Shown: positions 36,514 to 45,651, counted from the stretch's first letter. The stretch: DNA of 64,000 bases from Variovorax paradoxus (GCF_022009635.1 NZ_CP091716.1:2185001-2249000); one strand, 5' to 3'. Program-made: numbers and translations. The notes: generated from the letters alone by a model not told the origin.

Positions 36514-37758
36514 ATGACCAAACGCCGCGTCGTCGTGACCGGGCTCGGTTGCATCGCTCCTGTCGGAAACACCGCAACCGAATCCTGGGCCAACCTGTTG
36601 GCCGGGAAGTCGGGCATTGCGAACATCACCGCGTTCGATGCAAGCGCCTTCGCTTGCAAGTTCGCCGGTGAAGTCAAGGGTTTCGACATCACCCAATACA
36701 TCTCGGAGAAGGAAGCGCGTCACATGGACCGCTTCATTCATCTGGGGCTCGCCGCCGCCATGCAGGCGGTGCAGGACAGCGGACTGCCGACCGGCGAAGC
36801 GCTGTCCTATGAAAAGGCCGTGCGCATCGGCTGCAACATCGGCTCGGGCATCGGCGGACTGCCGATGATCGAAGAAACGCACGGCGAGTACGCGAGCCGC
36901 GGCCCGCGCCGCATCTCGCCGTTCTTCGTGCCGGCGTCGATCATCAACATGATCTCGGGCCACGTCTCGATCAAGTACGGCTTCAAGGGCCCGAACATCG
37001 CGGTCGTCACGGCTTGCACCACCGGCCTTCATGCCATCGGCACGTCGGCACGCATGATCGAGTACGGCGACGCCGACGTGATGATCGCGGGCGGTGCGGA
37101 ATCGACCATCTCCCCGCTCGGCATCGGCGGCTTCACCGCGCCTCGCGCGCTGAGCACCCGCAACGACGACCCCGCCACGGCTTCGCGTCCCTGGGACAAG
37201 GACCGCGACGGTTTCGTGCTGGGCGAGGGCGCCGGCGTGCTGGTGCTCGAGGAGTACGAACACGCCAAGGCGCGCGGCGCCAAGATCTACGCGGAAGTCG
37301 CGGGCTTCGGCCTGACCGGCGACGCGTATCACATGACCGCGCCCGACGTCGACGGCCCCCGCCGCTCGATGGCCATGGCACTGGCCAACGCCGGCGTCAA
37401 TGCCGACCAGGTGCAGTACCTCAACGCGCACGGCACCTCGACGCAGATCGGCGACCTCAACGAGACCAATGCGGTCAAGCTGGCGTTCGGCGACCACGCG
37501 AAGAAGCTCGTCGTCAATTCGACCAAGTCCATGACCGGCCACTTGCTGGGCGGCGCGGGCGGCATCGAATCGGTGTTCACGGTCATGGCGCTGCACGAGC
37601 AGAAGAGCCCGCCGACCATCAACATCTTCAACCAGGATCCGGAGTGCGATCTCGACTACTGCGCCAACGAGGCGCGCGATCTGAAGATCGATGTCGCGGT
37701 CAAGAACAACTTCGGCTTCGGCGGCACCAACGGCACGCTGGTGTTCAAGCGCGCTTGA
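36514..37758 (+). CDS. fabF: Beta-ketoacyl-ACP synthase II
   Basis: 414 aa. FabF elongates acyl-ACP and sets membrane fluidity. The nucleophile is C168 in VVTACTTGLHAIG; the two histidines lie in LNAHGTSTQIGD and KSMTGHLLGGAGGIES. The C-terminal NNFGFGGTNGTLVFKR is the thiolase-fold glycine loop. An AAGG site precedes the ATG by 9 nt. It closes the fatty acid cluster. Confidence 0.97.
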   Translation: MTKRRVVVTGLGCIAPVGNTATESWANLLAGKSGIANITAFDASAFACKFAGEVKGFDITQYISEKEARHMDRFIHLGLAAAMQAVQDSGLPTGEALSYEKAVRIGCNIGSGIGGLPMIEETHGEYASRGPRRISPFFVPASIINMISGHVSIKYGFKGPNIAVVTACTTGLHAIGTSARMIEYGDADVMIAGGAESTISPLGIGGFTAPRALSTRNDDPATASRPWDKDRDGFVLGEGAGVLVLEEYEHAKARGAKIYAEVAGFGLTGDAYHMTAPDVDGPRRSMAMALANAGVNADQVQYLNAHGTSTQIGDLNETNAVKLAFGDHAKKLVVNSTKSMTGHLLGGAGGIESVFTVMALHEQKSPPTINIFNQDPECDLDYCANEARDLKIDVAVKNNFGFGGTNGTLVFKRA

Positions 37759-37771
37759 GCATTGCTCCTTC

Positions 37772-38254
37772 ATGCACAGCGCACCGTCGGTGAACTATCC
37801 GGTGGGGCGCTCGCGTGGCGCAACCCGGATTCTCGTTGTCCTGTGGGCCCTGGGCGCCTGCTGCGCGGGCGCGTCCTGCTATCTGTTGGATAGCGCCGGA
37901 TGGCGCCACCTGCTGCTGGTGCTCAGTGTCGTGTTCGCGGGCGTCGCGGCGGGTTTCGGCCTGCGGCGCGACGGTGCGGGCGTGCTGCATTTCGACGGCC
38001 TGCACTGGTCGTTGTCGGGTGCCGATCCGGTGCGCGGCATTCGCAACGCGCGCGTGCTGGTGGCGCTCGATTTCCAGTCGCTGATGCTGCTTCGGCTCAC
38101 CGAGCCGGGCCGCGCCCGGCGTTGGATCTGGATCGAGCAGCGGGCCATGCCGGAGCGCTGGCGCGACGTGCGCCGTGCGGTATATTCGCGCCCCCCGTCC
38201 GCGGAGCCCGCGGGCGACCCGTGGCGCGCGACGGCACCCGCCGACGCGCCCTGA
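37772..38254 (+). CDS. Small membrane protein, YgfX-like architecture
   Basis: 160 aa. Two hydrophobic helices (ILVVLWALGACCAGASCYLL and LLLVLSVVFAGVAAGFGL) precede a compact domain with VLHFDGLHWSLSG, ALDFQSLMLLRLTE and RRWIWIEQRAMPERWRDVRR. This order (helical hairpin, then DGxxW, then a conserved Trp/Arg tail) resembles the YgfX/CptA family of small inner-membrane proteins, but identity is too low to be sure. It sits 13 bp after fabF and 10 bp before rpoE, so it may be cotranscribed with the sigma factor. Confidence 0.65.
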   Translation: MHSAPSVNYPVGRSRGATRILVVLWALGACCAGASCYLLDSAGWRHLLLVLSVVFAGVAAGFGLRRDGAGVLHFDGLHWSLSGADPVRGIRNARVLVALDFQSLMLLRLTEPGRARRWIWIEQRAMPERWRDVRRAVYSRPPSAEPAGDPWRATAPADAP

Positions 38255-38264
38255 ACCTCTGTCG

Positions 38265-38942
38265 ATGACCACCTCTCCGCCGCCAGTGCCGCCGGATTCC
38301 GGCCTGACCGACGCGTCCGCCGCGGAAGCGCCGCGTCCGGGCGAGGTCGATTTCCAGCTGGTCCAGCGCACGGTCGCGGGCGACCAGAAGGCGTTCGAGC
38401 TGTTGGTCATCAAGTACCAGCGCCGCATCGAGCGCCTGATCGGGCGCATGGTGCGCGATGTCGACCTGATCGAGGATATCGCGCAGGAAACCTTCATTCG
38501 TGCCTACCGCGCGCTGCACCAGTTCCGCGGAGAAGCGCAGTTCTACACCTGGCTCTACCGGATCGCCGTCAACACCGCCAAGAAGGCGCTGGTGGACATG
38601 AAGCGCGACCCGACCGTTTCCGAGGCCGCCCTGAGGCCTTCTTCTGAGGACGAAGATGAAACTTACCGTCCCGGAAACGAACCAACCACCGACGAAACCC
38701 CCGAATCGGTCCTGGCGGCGAACGAAATCGCCAGGGCTGTCGAAGCTGCCATGGAAGCACTCCCCGCCGAGTTGCGCCAGGCGGTCACGCTGCGCGAAAT
38801 CGAGGGCATGAGTTACGAAGAGATCGCCGAGGTCATGGATTGCCCTATCGGCACGGTGCGTTCGCGTATTTTCCGGGCGCGCGAGGCCATTTCGGCCAGG
38901 GTCAAGCCGCTGCTGGACAACCAGTCCGGCAAACGTTGGTAA
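38265..38942 (+). CDS. rpoE: Sigma-E (RpoE/AlgU-type) extracytoplasmic-function sigma factor
   Basis: 225 aa. Region 2 is VDFQLVQRTVAGDQKAFELL through FRGEAQFYTWLYRIAVNTA; region 4 is LPAELRQAVTLREIEGMSYE plus IGTVRSRIFRAREAI. Between them is a long acidic linker (SSEDEDETYRPGNEPTTDET), and the N-terminus has a Pro-rich extension of about 30 residues compared with E. coli RpoE. It directs the cell-envelope stress regulon. The order rpoE-rseA-rseB-degP matches the algU-mucA-mucB-mucD operon of pseudomonads. Confidence 0.96.
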   Translation: MTTSPPPVPPDSGLTDASAAEAPRPGEVDFQLVQRTVAGDQKAFELLVIKYQRRIERLIGRMVRDVDLIEDIAQETFIRAYRALHQFRGEAQFYTWLYRIAVNTAKKALVDMKRDPTVSEAALRPSSEDEDETYRPGNEPTTDETPESVLAANEIARAVEAAMEALPAELRQAVTLREIEGMSYEEIAEVMDCPIGTVRSRIFRAREAISARVKPLLDNQSGKRW

Positions 38943-38959
38943 GTAAGCAGGTGAATGAA

Positions 38960-39637
38960 ATGAATCAGACGATGACGGTTCGGGAACAGGTGTCCGCACT
39001 TGCGGATGGTCATTTGCAGGGCGAGTCGTTCGCGCAGGCGATCGATGCAATCTGCGCCGACAGCGAGTCGCGCGCGGCCTGGCAGGCCTACCACGTGGTG
39101 GGGGATGTGCTGCGTTCGGGCTCTCATTCGCCGTGCAGCGACAGTTCGGCCTTCCTGGCGCGCTTCCAGCAACGGCTGGCCGCCGAGCCGGTGGTGCTCG
39201 CCCCCGTCGCGGCGCCGGTAGCCGCGCCTGTGGCGATTCCCGTGCAGCGCAGGGCCGAAGCGGCCAACGAGCCGGTATTCCGCTGGAAGCTGGTGGCCGG
39301 CGCGGCCTCGCTGATGGCGGTGGCCGCCATCGGCTGGACGCTGGTCGGCAACGGTGCGGCGATTCCGCAACCCGGCGCGCAAATCGCGTCGGTCCAGCAA
39401 CAACAACAGCCGGCCGTCAACTCGGTGCTGGCCGCGGCGGCCCTGAGCGGTCCGCAGCAGCCCGCCGGCGCCACGCTGACGCCCACGCGCGTGATCGTCG
39501 GCAACGGCAGTCCGCAAGTCATGCTGCGCGACCCGCGGCTCGATCAACTGCTCGAAGCGCACCAGCAAGCCGGCGGCGCTTCGCAAATGCCTTCGGGCTT
39601 CCTGCGCAATGCCACTTTCGAAGGGCCCACGCGCTGA
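38960..39637 (+). CDS. rseA: Anti-sigma-E factor RseA
   Basis: 225 aa. The N-terminal sigma-binding domain reads VREQVSALADGHLQGESFAQ and ends in AWQAYHVVGDVLRSG. A single membrane helix lies near residues 108-130 (LVAGAASLMAVAAIGWTLVG). The periplasmic part is Gln/Pro/Ala-rich, and DegS/RseP-type proteolysis would act around it. I chose the ATG at 38960 because GCAGG sits 9 nt upstream; a GTG at 38951 has no usable spacing. Confidence 0.93.
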   Translation: MNQTMTVREQVSALADGHLQGESFAQAIDAICADSESRAAWQAYHVVGDVLRSGSHSPCSDSSAFLARFQQRLAAEPVVLAPVAAPVAAPVAIPVQRRAEAANEPVFRWKLVAGAASLMAVAAIGWTLVGNGAAIPQPGAQIASVQQQQQPAVNSVLAAAALSGPQQPAGATLTPTRVIVGNGSPQVMLRDPRLDQLLEAHQQAGGASQMPSGFLRNATFEGPTR

Positions 39638-39664
39638 CCGCGCGCGCCTAGCCGCCTGCCCGTA

Positions 39665-40753
39665 ATGACCGTTCAGATGCCGATCTCCGCACGCGCCTGC
39701 GTGCTTGTGTTTGCTGCTTTCTGCCTTGCGCAGGTTTCCACCGCGCAGACTCGTTCAGGCGCGGCGAATGCGAAGAGCGCAACCGCGGCGCAGACGGACG
39801 AGCCGCCGGCAATGAGCGTCACCGAGTGGCTGCAGCGCATGCATGCGGGCGCCAGGCAGCGCAATTACGTGGGCACTTTCGTGGTGTCGGCGCCTGGCGG
39901 TGACCTGTCGAGCGCGCGCATCTGGCACGTGCGCGACGGCGATCACCAGATCGAGCGCATCGAGGCGCTGTCGGGGCCGCCGCGCTCGACCTTCCGGCGC
40001 AACCGCAACGTCATGACCTTCCTGCCGGAGGCGAAGGTCGTCAAGGTCGAGAAGCGCGAGAACCTCGATCTCTTCCCGAACCTGCCGGACAAGCCCGATT
40101 CGTCGATCGGCGATTTCTACGACGTGCGCGCGATCGGCAAGGACCGCGTGGCGGGCTTCGATGCCGACGTGGTGCAACTGGTGCCGCACGATGGGCTGCG
40201 CTTCGGCTACCGTGTCTGGAGCGAGCGCCGTTCGGGCCTCGTGGTGAAGCTGCAGACCGTCGACAGCGAATCGCGCGTGGTGGAGCAGTCGGCGTTCTCC
40301 GAACTGCAGCTCGACGCGCCCGTGAAGGCACAGGCGCTGGCGCAAATGATGGCCAACACCTCCGGCTATCGCATCGAGAAGCTCGAACTCGAGCGCTCCA
40401 GCGCGCAGGACGAGGGCTGGACCCTCAGCACGCCGGTGGCCGGCTTCAAGCCCCGCAGCTTCTTCCGTCGTCCGCCGAGCGGCGACAGCAACAACAACGG
40501 CGGCAAGCAGAAACAACAGGACGCGACCACGGTCCAGTGGACCTTCTCCGACGGGTTGGCTTCGGTGTCGCTCTTCATCGAGCGCTACGATGCCGCGCGC
40601 GCGCCCCGCGACGGCGTGCTGACCATCGGCGCGACCAACGCGATCCGCCGGCGCCTGCCCGAGCCCGCCAGCGACTGGTGGCTGACCGCGGTCGGCGAAG
40701 TGCCGCAACAGACACTCAACGCATTCGCCCAGAGCCTTGCCCGCACGCGCTGA
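39665..40753 (+). CDS. rseB: Sigma-E regulatory protein RseB/MucB
   Basis: 362 aa, periplasmic. A signal peptide (ACVLVFAAFCLAQVSTAQT) is followed by the MucB/RseB N-terminal lipoprotein-like domain (WLQRMHAGARQRNYVGTFVV, then IWHVRDGDHQIERIEALSG) and a C-terminal domain (VQWTFSDGLASVSLFIERYD). It binds RseA and mislocalised lipopolysaccharide or lipoprotein and protects RseA from cleavage. It is unusual in having an Asn/Lys/Gln linker near residue 280 (SGDSNNNGGKQKQQD). Confidence 0.93.
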   Translation: MTVQMPISARACVLVFAAFCLAQVSTAQTRSGAANAKSATAAQTDEPPAMSVTEWLQRMHAGARQRNYVGTFVVSAPGGDLSSARIWHVRDGDHQIERIEALSGPPRSTFRRNRNVMTFLPEAKVVKVEKRENLDLFPNLPDKPDSSIGDFYDVRAIGKDRVAGFDADVVQLVPHDGLRFGYRVWSERRSGLVVKLQTVDSESRVVEQSAFSELQLDAPVKAQALAQMMANTSGYRIEKLELERSSAQDEGWTLSTPVAGFKPRSFFRRPPSGDSNNNGGKQKQQDATTVQWTFSDGLASVSLFIERYDAARAPRDGVLTIGATNAIRRRLPEPASDWWLTAVGEVPQQTLNAFAQSLARTR

Positions 40754-40816
40754 TTCGACGGATTCGCCGCGCATGCCGAGGGCCGGTTGCGCTGAACCAA
40801 GCCTGTGCGGCAGACT

Positions 40817-40840
40817 CATAGCACTTGTTTTTTAGCCGCT
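40817..40840. repeat. Short dispersed A+T-rich repeat, copy 2 (diverged)
   Basis: Reading the minus strand, GGCTAAAAAACAAGTGCTAT resembles the words at 25159-25180 and 54341-54364 in sharing GCTA, an A run and a closing GCTAT. It lies in the 109-bp rseB-degP gap and is less palindromic than copy 1. Confidence 0.3.
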
Positions 40841-40862
40841 CTGCTCTTTTGAAAGAAAACCG

Positions 40863-42344
40863 ATGATCTTCAAAGTCGAGGGACACAAGCTTCGTTCCGG
40901 TGTGCTGGCTTTCGCGCTTGCGCTCACGGCGGGCGCCACATTCCTGCCAGTGGAGCCCGTGCATGCGCAGACGCGCACGCTGCCCGATTTCACCGACCTG
41001 GTCGACCAGGTCGGCCCCTCCGTCGTCAACATCCGCACCGTCGAGAAGGTCACGCCGCGCGCAGGCAACGGCGAGATGGACGAGGAGATGCAGGAGTTCT
41101 TCCGCCGCTTCTTCGGTCAGCCGCTGCCGGGTGCGCCGCGCTCCGGCCCGCGCCCGAACCGGCCGCAGCAACCGCAGGAAGAAGAGCGTCCGCGCGGCGT
41201 CGGGTCAGGCTTCATCCTGACGGCCGACGGCTATGTGATGACCAACGCGCACGTGGTGGAAGACGCCTCCGAAGTGCTGGTCACGCTGCCCGACAAGCGC
41301 GAGTTCAAGGCCAAGATCGTGGGCGCCGACAAGCGCTCCGACGTCGCTGTAGTGAAGATCGAGGCCACGGGCCTGCCCGCCGTGAAGGTGGGTGATATTT
41401 CCAAGCTGCGTGTCGGCGAATGGGTCATGGCCATCGGCTCTCCCTTTGGCCTCGAGAACACGGTCACCGCGGGCATCGTGAGCGCAAAGCAGCGCGATAC
41501 CGGCGAATACCTGCCGTTCATCCAGACCGACGTGGCCATCAACCCCGGCAACTCGGGCGGCCCGCTGATCAACATGCGCGGCGAGGTGGTCGGCATCAAC
41601 AGCCAGATCTACTCGCGTTCGGGCGGCTTCATGGGCATCTCGTTCTCGATTCCGATCGACGAGGCGATTCGCGTGAGCGACCAGTTGCGTACCTCGGGTC
41701 GCGTGTCGCGCGGCCGGATCGGCGTGCAGATCGACCAGGTAACGAAGGACGTGGCCGAGGCCATCGGCCTTGGCAAGGCGCAAGGCGCGCTGGTGCGCGG
41801 CGTCGAGGCCGGGTCGCCGGGCGAGAAGGCCGGCGTGGAGCCGGGCGACGTCATCACCAAGTTCGACGGCAAGGCCATCGAAAAGCCGAGCGACCTGCCG
41901 CGCCTGGTGGGCAACACCAAGCCCGGCACGAAGAGCACGCTCACGGTGTTCCGCCGCGGCGCATTGCGCGACCTCAACGTGACCATTGCCGAGATCGAGC
42001 CCGACAAGCCCAGCAAGCGCGCGAGCGATCGCGACGAAACGCCGGCCAAGCCGCCGGCATCCGCTGCCGCCAAATCGCTCGGGCTCGCCGTGAGCGACCT
42101 CACCGATGTCCAGAAGAAGGAGCTCAAGCTCAAGGGCGGTGTGAAGGTCGATGCCGCCAGCGATGCCGCCGCGCGTGCGGGCCTGCGCGAGGGCGACATC
42201 ATTCTGGCCGTGGGCAATTCGGACATCTCGAACGCACGCGAATTCGAGTCCGCCATTGGCAAAGCCGACAAGAGCAAGGCGCTCAGCGTGCTGTTCCGCC
42301 GCGGTGACTGGGCGCAATACGCCCTGATCCGCCCCGCACGCTGA
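40863..42344 (+). CDS. degP: DegP/MucD-type periplasmic serine protease
   Basis: 493 aa. Signal peptide (VLAFALALTAGATFLPVEPV, cut after AHAQ-like HAQ), then a trypsin-like domain with catalytic H130 (TNAHVVEDA), D160 (RSDVAVVKIE) and S231 (NPGNSGGPLIN), and two PDZ domains (about 270-360 and 400-490). It degrades or refolds damaged envelope proteins and in pseudomonads restrains the sigma-E response. It is the fourth gene of the rpoE operon and is followed by a strong terminator. Confidence 0.95.
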   Translation: MIFKVEGHKLRSGVLAFALALTAGATFLPVEPVHAQTRTLPDFTDLVDQVGPSVVNIRTVEKVTPRAGNGEMDEEMQEFFRRFFGQPLPGAPRSGPRPNRPQQPQEEERPRGVGSGFILTADGYVMTNAHVVEDASEVLVTLPDKREFKAKIVGADKRSDVAVVKIEATGLPAVKVGDISKLRVGEWVMAIGSPFGLENTVTAGIVSAKQRDTGEYLPFIQTDVAINPGNSGGPLINMRGEVVGINSQIYSRSGGFMGISFSIPIDEAIRVSDQLRTSGRVSRGRIGVQIDQVTKDVAEAIGLGKAQGALVRGVEAGSPGEKAGVEPGDVITKFDGKAIEKPSDLPRLVGNTKPGTKSTLTVFRRGALRDLNVTIAEIEPDKPSKRASDRDETPAKPPASAAAKSLGLAVSDLTDVQKKELKLKGGVKVDAASDAAARAGLREGDIILAVGNSDISNAREFESAIGKADKSKALSVLFRRGDWAQYALIRPAR

Positions 42345-42362
42345 TCTGACGCTGGCGTCAAG

Positions 42363-42400
42363 TGGCCCCACCCGGCAGTCGGGTTTGGGGCCATTTTTTT
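42363..42400 (+). terminator. Intrinsic terminator after the rpoE-degP operon
   Basis: TGGCCCCA pairs with TGGGGCCA, with an inner CCCG/CGGG pair, and is followed by seven T residues, 18 bp past the degP stop. It is one of the strongest terminators in the window. Confidence 0.9.
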
Positions 42401-42439
42401 GAGGTGTTTACGACGTTCTGGGGTCGTGCCTCAAAAAAA
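42394..42439. repeat. Inverted repeat using the terminator T tract as one arm
   Basis: TTTTTTTGAGG (42394-42404) and CCTCAAAAAAA (42429-42439) are exact 11-bp inverses, with a nested ACGAC/GTCGT pair. The first arm starts in the T tract of the degP terminator. On the minus strand the structure ends in a CCTCAAAAAAA-type tail, so it may serve as a terminator for leftward transcripts or as a structured 3' tail of read-through RNA. Confidence 0.5.
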
Positions 42440-42811
42440 TCTGCGGCCTCGAAAGCCTCAAAAATTGTTGGCACCTACTAACTTATAAAAAGGCTAAGGA
42501 CGGATTTCGGTAGAATAGAGCACCCTCGACGGCCGGTCAGCGCATAAGGAGTGCCCTGACCTTCACGATGCGAGATGTCAGACAGCAGTCCACCGGTGCT
42601 CCACAGATCGCCCACAAGTTGTTCAGTAACTGCTCCACCGATCCTGTTGATAACCTGTTTATATCTTTGATGTTGTGGACCTGCAACGACCCCTTTGGAG
42701 CCTGTTCCCGGATGTACGTGCTTCCCTTTTTGCCTACAATGAAGTTCCAACTACTGCAGTTGCCATTGCTTGTTGGTTCAGGGCGCGTCTCCAGAAGACG
42801 CGCCCTTTTTT
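42440..42811 (+). ncRNA. Gene-free, lower-GC locus: candidate small RNA or lepA leader
   Basis: Between the degP terminator and a second strong terminator at 42781 there is no credible coding frame, yet a terminator implies a transcript. Possible -10 elements are TAGAAT (42511-42516) and TACAAT (42735-42740), both with poor -35 boxes, and TATAAA at 42485. A hairpin GGTCAG (42535-42540) with CTGACC (42556-42561) shows AAGGAG in its loop. A product of roughly 65 or 290 nt would end at the terminator. It fits none of the RNAs I can recognise by eye (tRNA, 6S, 4.5S, tmRNA, RNase P). Confidence 0.35.
42781..42811 (+). terminator. Strong intrinsic terminator 55 bp before lepA
   Basis: GGGCGCGTCT and AGACGCGCCC form a perfect 10-bp stem with a CCAGA loop followed by six T residues. 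No promoter is evident between it and the lepA start, so lepA may depend on read-through, as with an attenuator. Confidence 0.9.
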
Positions 42812-42866
42812 CTTGCCTGTCGCCCTCTGCGCGCGAGCCAATTCAAGTACTTAAGCGTTCCCGTTG

Positions 42867-44678
42867 ATGAATCACATCAGAAATTTTTCGATCATTGCGC
42901 ACATCGACCATGGCAAGTCGACACTCGCAGACCGTTTGATCCAGCGCTGCGGCGGCCTCGCGGAACGCGAGATGGAAGCGCAGGTGCTCGACTCGATGGA
43001 CATCGAGAAAGAGCGTGGGATAACCATCAAGGCACAGACCGCCGCGCTGCACTACAAGGCACGCGACGGACAGGTCTACAACCTCAATCTGATCGACACG
43101 CCGGGCCACGTCGACTTCTCGTATGAAGTGAGTCGCTCGCTGTCCGCATGCGAAGGCGCGCTGCTCGTGGTCGACGCATCGCAAGGCGTCGAAGCGCAGA
43201 CGGTGGCCAACTGCTACACCGCGCTCGACCTCGGCGTCGAAGTGGTGCCGGTGCTCAACAAGATCGACCTGCCCAACGCGGACCTCGAGAACGCGCGCAC
43301 CGAAATCGAAGACGTGATCGGCATCGACGCGACCGACGCGATTCCGTGCTCCGCCAAGACCGGCGTCGGCATCGACGACATCCTCGAAGCCATCGTCGCG
43401 CGCATGCCCGCGCCACGCGGCAACCCCGACGGTCCGCTGCGCGCGATGATCGTCGACAGCTGGTTCGACCCGTACGTCGGCGTCGTCATGCTGGTGCGCG
43501 TGGTCGACGGCCGGCTCGTGAAGGGCGAGCGCATCAAGATGATGGCGTCGGGCGCGATGTACAACGCCGACAGCGTCGGCGTGTTCACGCCGGCCAACGA
43601 GCCGCGGCCCTCGCTCGAAGCGGGCGAGGTGGGCTACATCATCGCGGGCATCAAGGAACTGCAGGCCGCCAAGGTCGGCGACACGGTCACGCTGATCAGG
43701 CCGGGCACCGGCGGTGCCGCAGCCACGGCCACCGAAGCGCTCCCCGGCTTCAAGGAAATCCAGCCGCAGGTGTTCGCGGGCCTGTACCCGACCGAAGCCA
43801 GCGAGTACGACTCGCTGCGCGATGCGCTCGAAAAACTCAAGCTCAACGACTCCTCGCTGCGCTACGAACCCGAGGTGAGCCAGGCGCTCGGCTTCGGCTT
43901 CCGCTGCGGCTTCCTGGGCCTGCTGCACATGGAAATCGTGCAGGAACGGCTGGAGCGCGAGTTCGACCAGGACCTGATCACGACCGCGCCGAGCGTGGTC
44001 TACCAGGTGGTCAAGAACGACGGCGAGGTGATCATGGTCGAGAACCCGTCCAAGATGCCCGACGTCGGCCGCATGGCCGAAATCCGCGAACCGATCGTCA
44101 CCGTGCACCTGTACATGCCGCAGGAATACGTCGGCTCCGTCATGACGCTGGCCAACCAGAAGCGCGGAGTGCAGATGAACATGGCCTATCACGGCCGCCA
44201 GGTCATGCTGACCTACGAGATGCCGCTCGGCGAAATCGTGCTCGACTTCTTCGACAAGCTGAAGTCGGTGAGCCGCGGCTACGCTTCCATGGACTACGAG
44301 TTCAAGGAGTACCGCGCGTCCGACGTGGTCAAGGTCGACATCCTGCTGAACGGAGACAAGGTCGACGCGCTGTCGATCATCGTGCACCGCAGCCAGTCGC
44401 AGTACCGCGGCCGGGCGGTGGTCTCGAAGATGCGCGAGATCATTTCGCGCCAGATGTACGACGTGGCGATCCAGGCCGCCATCGGGGTCACCATCATTGC
44501 GCGTGAGACAATCAAGGCCCTTCGCAAGAACGTGCTGGCCAAGTGCTACGGCGGCGACATTTCCCGCAAGAAGAAGCTGCTCGAGAAGCAGAAGGCCGGC
44601 AAGAAAAGAATGAAGCAGATCGGATCCGTCGAGGTCCCGCAAGAGGCCTTCCTCGCGATTCTGCAAGTCGAAGACTGA
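42867..44678 (+). CDS. lepA: Elongation factor 4 (LepA)
   Basis: 603 aa. It is a ribosome-associated GTPase linked to back-translocation and 30S biogenesis. G motifs are intact: [13 protein letters not shown], the switch [17 protein letters not shown] and NKIDLPNAD. The C-terminal lepA domain ends with [20 protein letters not shown]. The ATG at 42867 follows a TTG and lacks a clear ribosome site. It opens a run lepA-lepB-DUF4845-rnc-era-recO-pdxJ-acpS-nagZ. Confidence 0.97.
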   Translation: MNHIRNFSIIAHIDHGKSTLADRLIQRCGGLAEREMEAQVLDSMDIEKERGITIKAQTAALHYKARDGQVYNLNLIDTPGHVDFSYEVSRSLSACEGALLVVDASQGVEAQTVANCYTALDLGVEVVPVLNKIDLPNADLENARTEIEDVIGIDATDAIPCSAKTGVGIDDILEAIVARMPAPRGNPDGPLRAMIVDSWFDPYVGVVMLVRVVDGRLVKGERIKMMASGAMYNADSVGVFTPANEPRPSLEAGEVGYIIAGIKELQAAKVGDTVTLIRPGTGGAAATATEALPGFKEIQPQVFAGLYPTEASEYDSLRDALEKLKLNDSSLRYEPEVSQALGFGFRCGFLGLLHMEIVQERLEREFDQDLITTAPSVVYQVVKNDGEVIMVENPSKMPDVGRMAEIREPIVTVHLYMPQEYVGSVMTLANQKRGVQMNMAYHGRQVMLTYEMPLGEIVLDFFDKLKSVSRGYASMDYEFKEYRASDVVKVDILLNGDKVDALSIIVHRSQSQYRGRAVVSKMREIISRQMYDVAIQAAIGVTIIARETIKALRKNVLAKCYGGDISRKKKLLEKQKAGKKRMKQIGSVEVPQEAFLAILQVED

Positions 44679-44685
44679 TCAAAAA

Positions 44686-45651
44686 ATGGCATTCATCACC
44701 TCCCTGGTACTCGCGATCTTCGCCGGCTACGTCGGTGCCTGGTATTTCGGCGCGATCGAAGGCAACTTCGCACTGCTGCTGTTCCTGGCGACGGTGGTCA
44801 CCGGCCTCTACTGGCTGGCCGAACGCTTCTATTTCCTGCCGAAGCGCGAGCAGGCGGCCGCCAGGCTCGAGGCCTCGCTGGCCGAGCGCAACGAGCGGCT
44901 GGCAGGGCAGGGCATCAAGCAGGTCGATACCGCCGACGCCAAGGCGAGCGAACGCCTGCTGATGCAGCCCTGGTGGCTCGACTGGACCGCCGGCCTGTTT
45001 CCGGTGATCCTGGTGGTGTTCCTGCTGCGCTCGTTCCTGTACGAGCCCTTCAAGATTCCTTCGGGCTCGATGATGCCCACGCTGCTGACCGGCGACCTGA
45101 TCCTGGTCAACAAGTTCACCTACGGCCTGCGCCTGCCGGTGATCAACACCAAGATCACCGACGGCACGCCGCTGGCGCGCGGCGACGTGGTGGTGTTCCG
45201 CTACCCGCCCAAGCCCAGCATGGACTACATCAAGCGCGTGGTCGGCGTGCCCGGCGACGAGGTGTCCTACCTGAACAAGAAGCTCATGATCAACGGCCAG
45301 CCGGTGTCCAAGGCACCGGACGCCGACTACCTCGACGGCGAGTCGATGCGCCTGCTCAAGCAGTTCACCGAGGACCTCGGCGGCAAGCAGCACAAGATCC
45401 TGAACGACGACGCCGCGCCCAATTTCGTGCCGGGTGCCAGCGACTTCCCGGGCCGCGAAAACTGCCGCTACTCGGTCGAAGGCGTGGTCTGCAAGGTGCC
45501 CGCCGGCCAGTATTTCATGATGGGCGACAACCGCGATAATTCGGCGGATTCGCGTTTCTGGGGCTTCGTCCCCGACCAGAACATCGTCGGCCGGGCGTTC
45601 TTCGTCTGGATGAATTTCGGCGACCTGGGACGCATCGGTCCGTTTCAATAA
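44686..45651 (+). CDS. lepB: Signal peptidase I
   Basis: 321 aa. Membrane helices near residues 2-50 and 95-115 anchor it; the catalytic domain faces the periplasm. Nucleophile S128 lies in PSGSMMPTLLTGD, general base K183 in YIKRVVGVPGDEV, and MMGDNRDNSADSRFWG is the closing family box. It removes signal peptides from exported proteins such as RseB and DegP encoded here. It begins 7 bp after lepA. Confidence 0.97.
   Translation: MAFITSLVLAIFAGYVGAWYFGAIEGNFALLLFLATVVTGLYWLAERFYFLPKREQAAARLEASLAERNERLAGQGIKQVDTADAKASERLLMQPWWLDWTAGLFPVILVVFLLRSFLYEPFKIPSGSMMPTLLTGDLILVNKFTYGLRLPVINTKITDGTPLARGDVVVFRYPPKPSMDYIKRVVGVPGDEVSYLNKKLMINGQPVSKAPDADYLDGESMRLLKQFTEDLGGKQHKILNDDAAPNFVPGASDFPGRENCRYSVEGVVCKVPAGQYFMMGDNRDNSADSRFWGFVPDQNIVGRAFFVWMNFGDLGRIGPFQ

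Noticed and set aside
42645..42653. TGTTGATAA, the inverse of a near-consensus DnaA box, in an A+T-rich region
   Set aside because: Only one such box is visible, with no cluster, no dnaA/dnaN/gyrB/parAB genes and no repeats of the kind found at origins.
42568..42867. A 99-codon frame before lepA
   Set aside because: Its start is about 17 nt past AAGGAG, too far to use it. The frame runs through the terminator hairpin and shows no conserved protein features. The region is better explained as non-coding.
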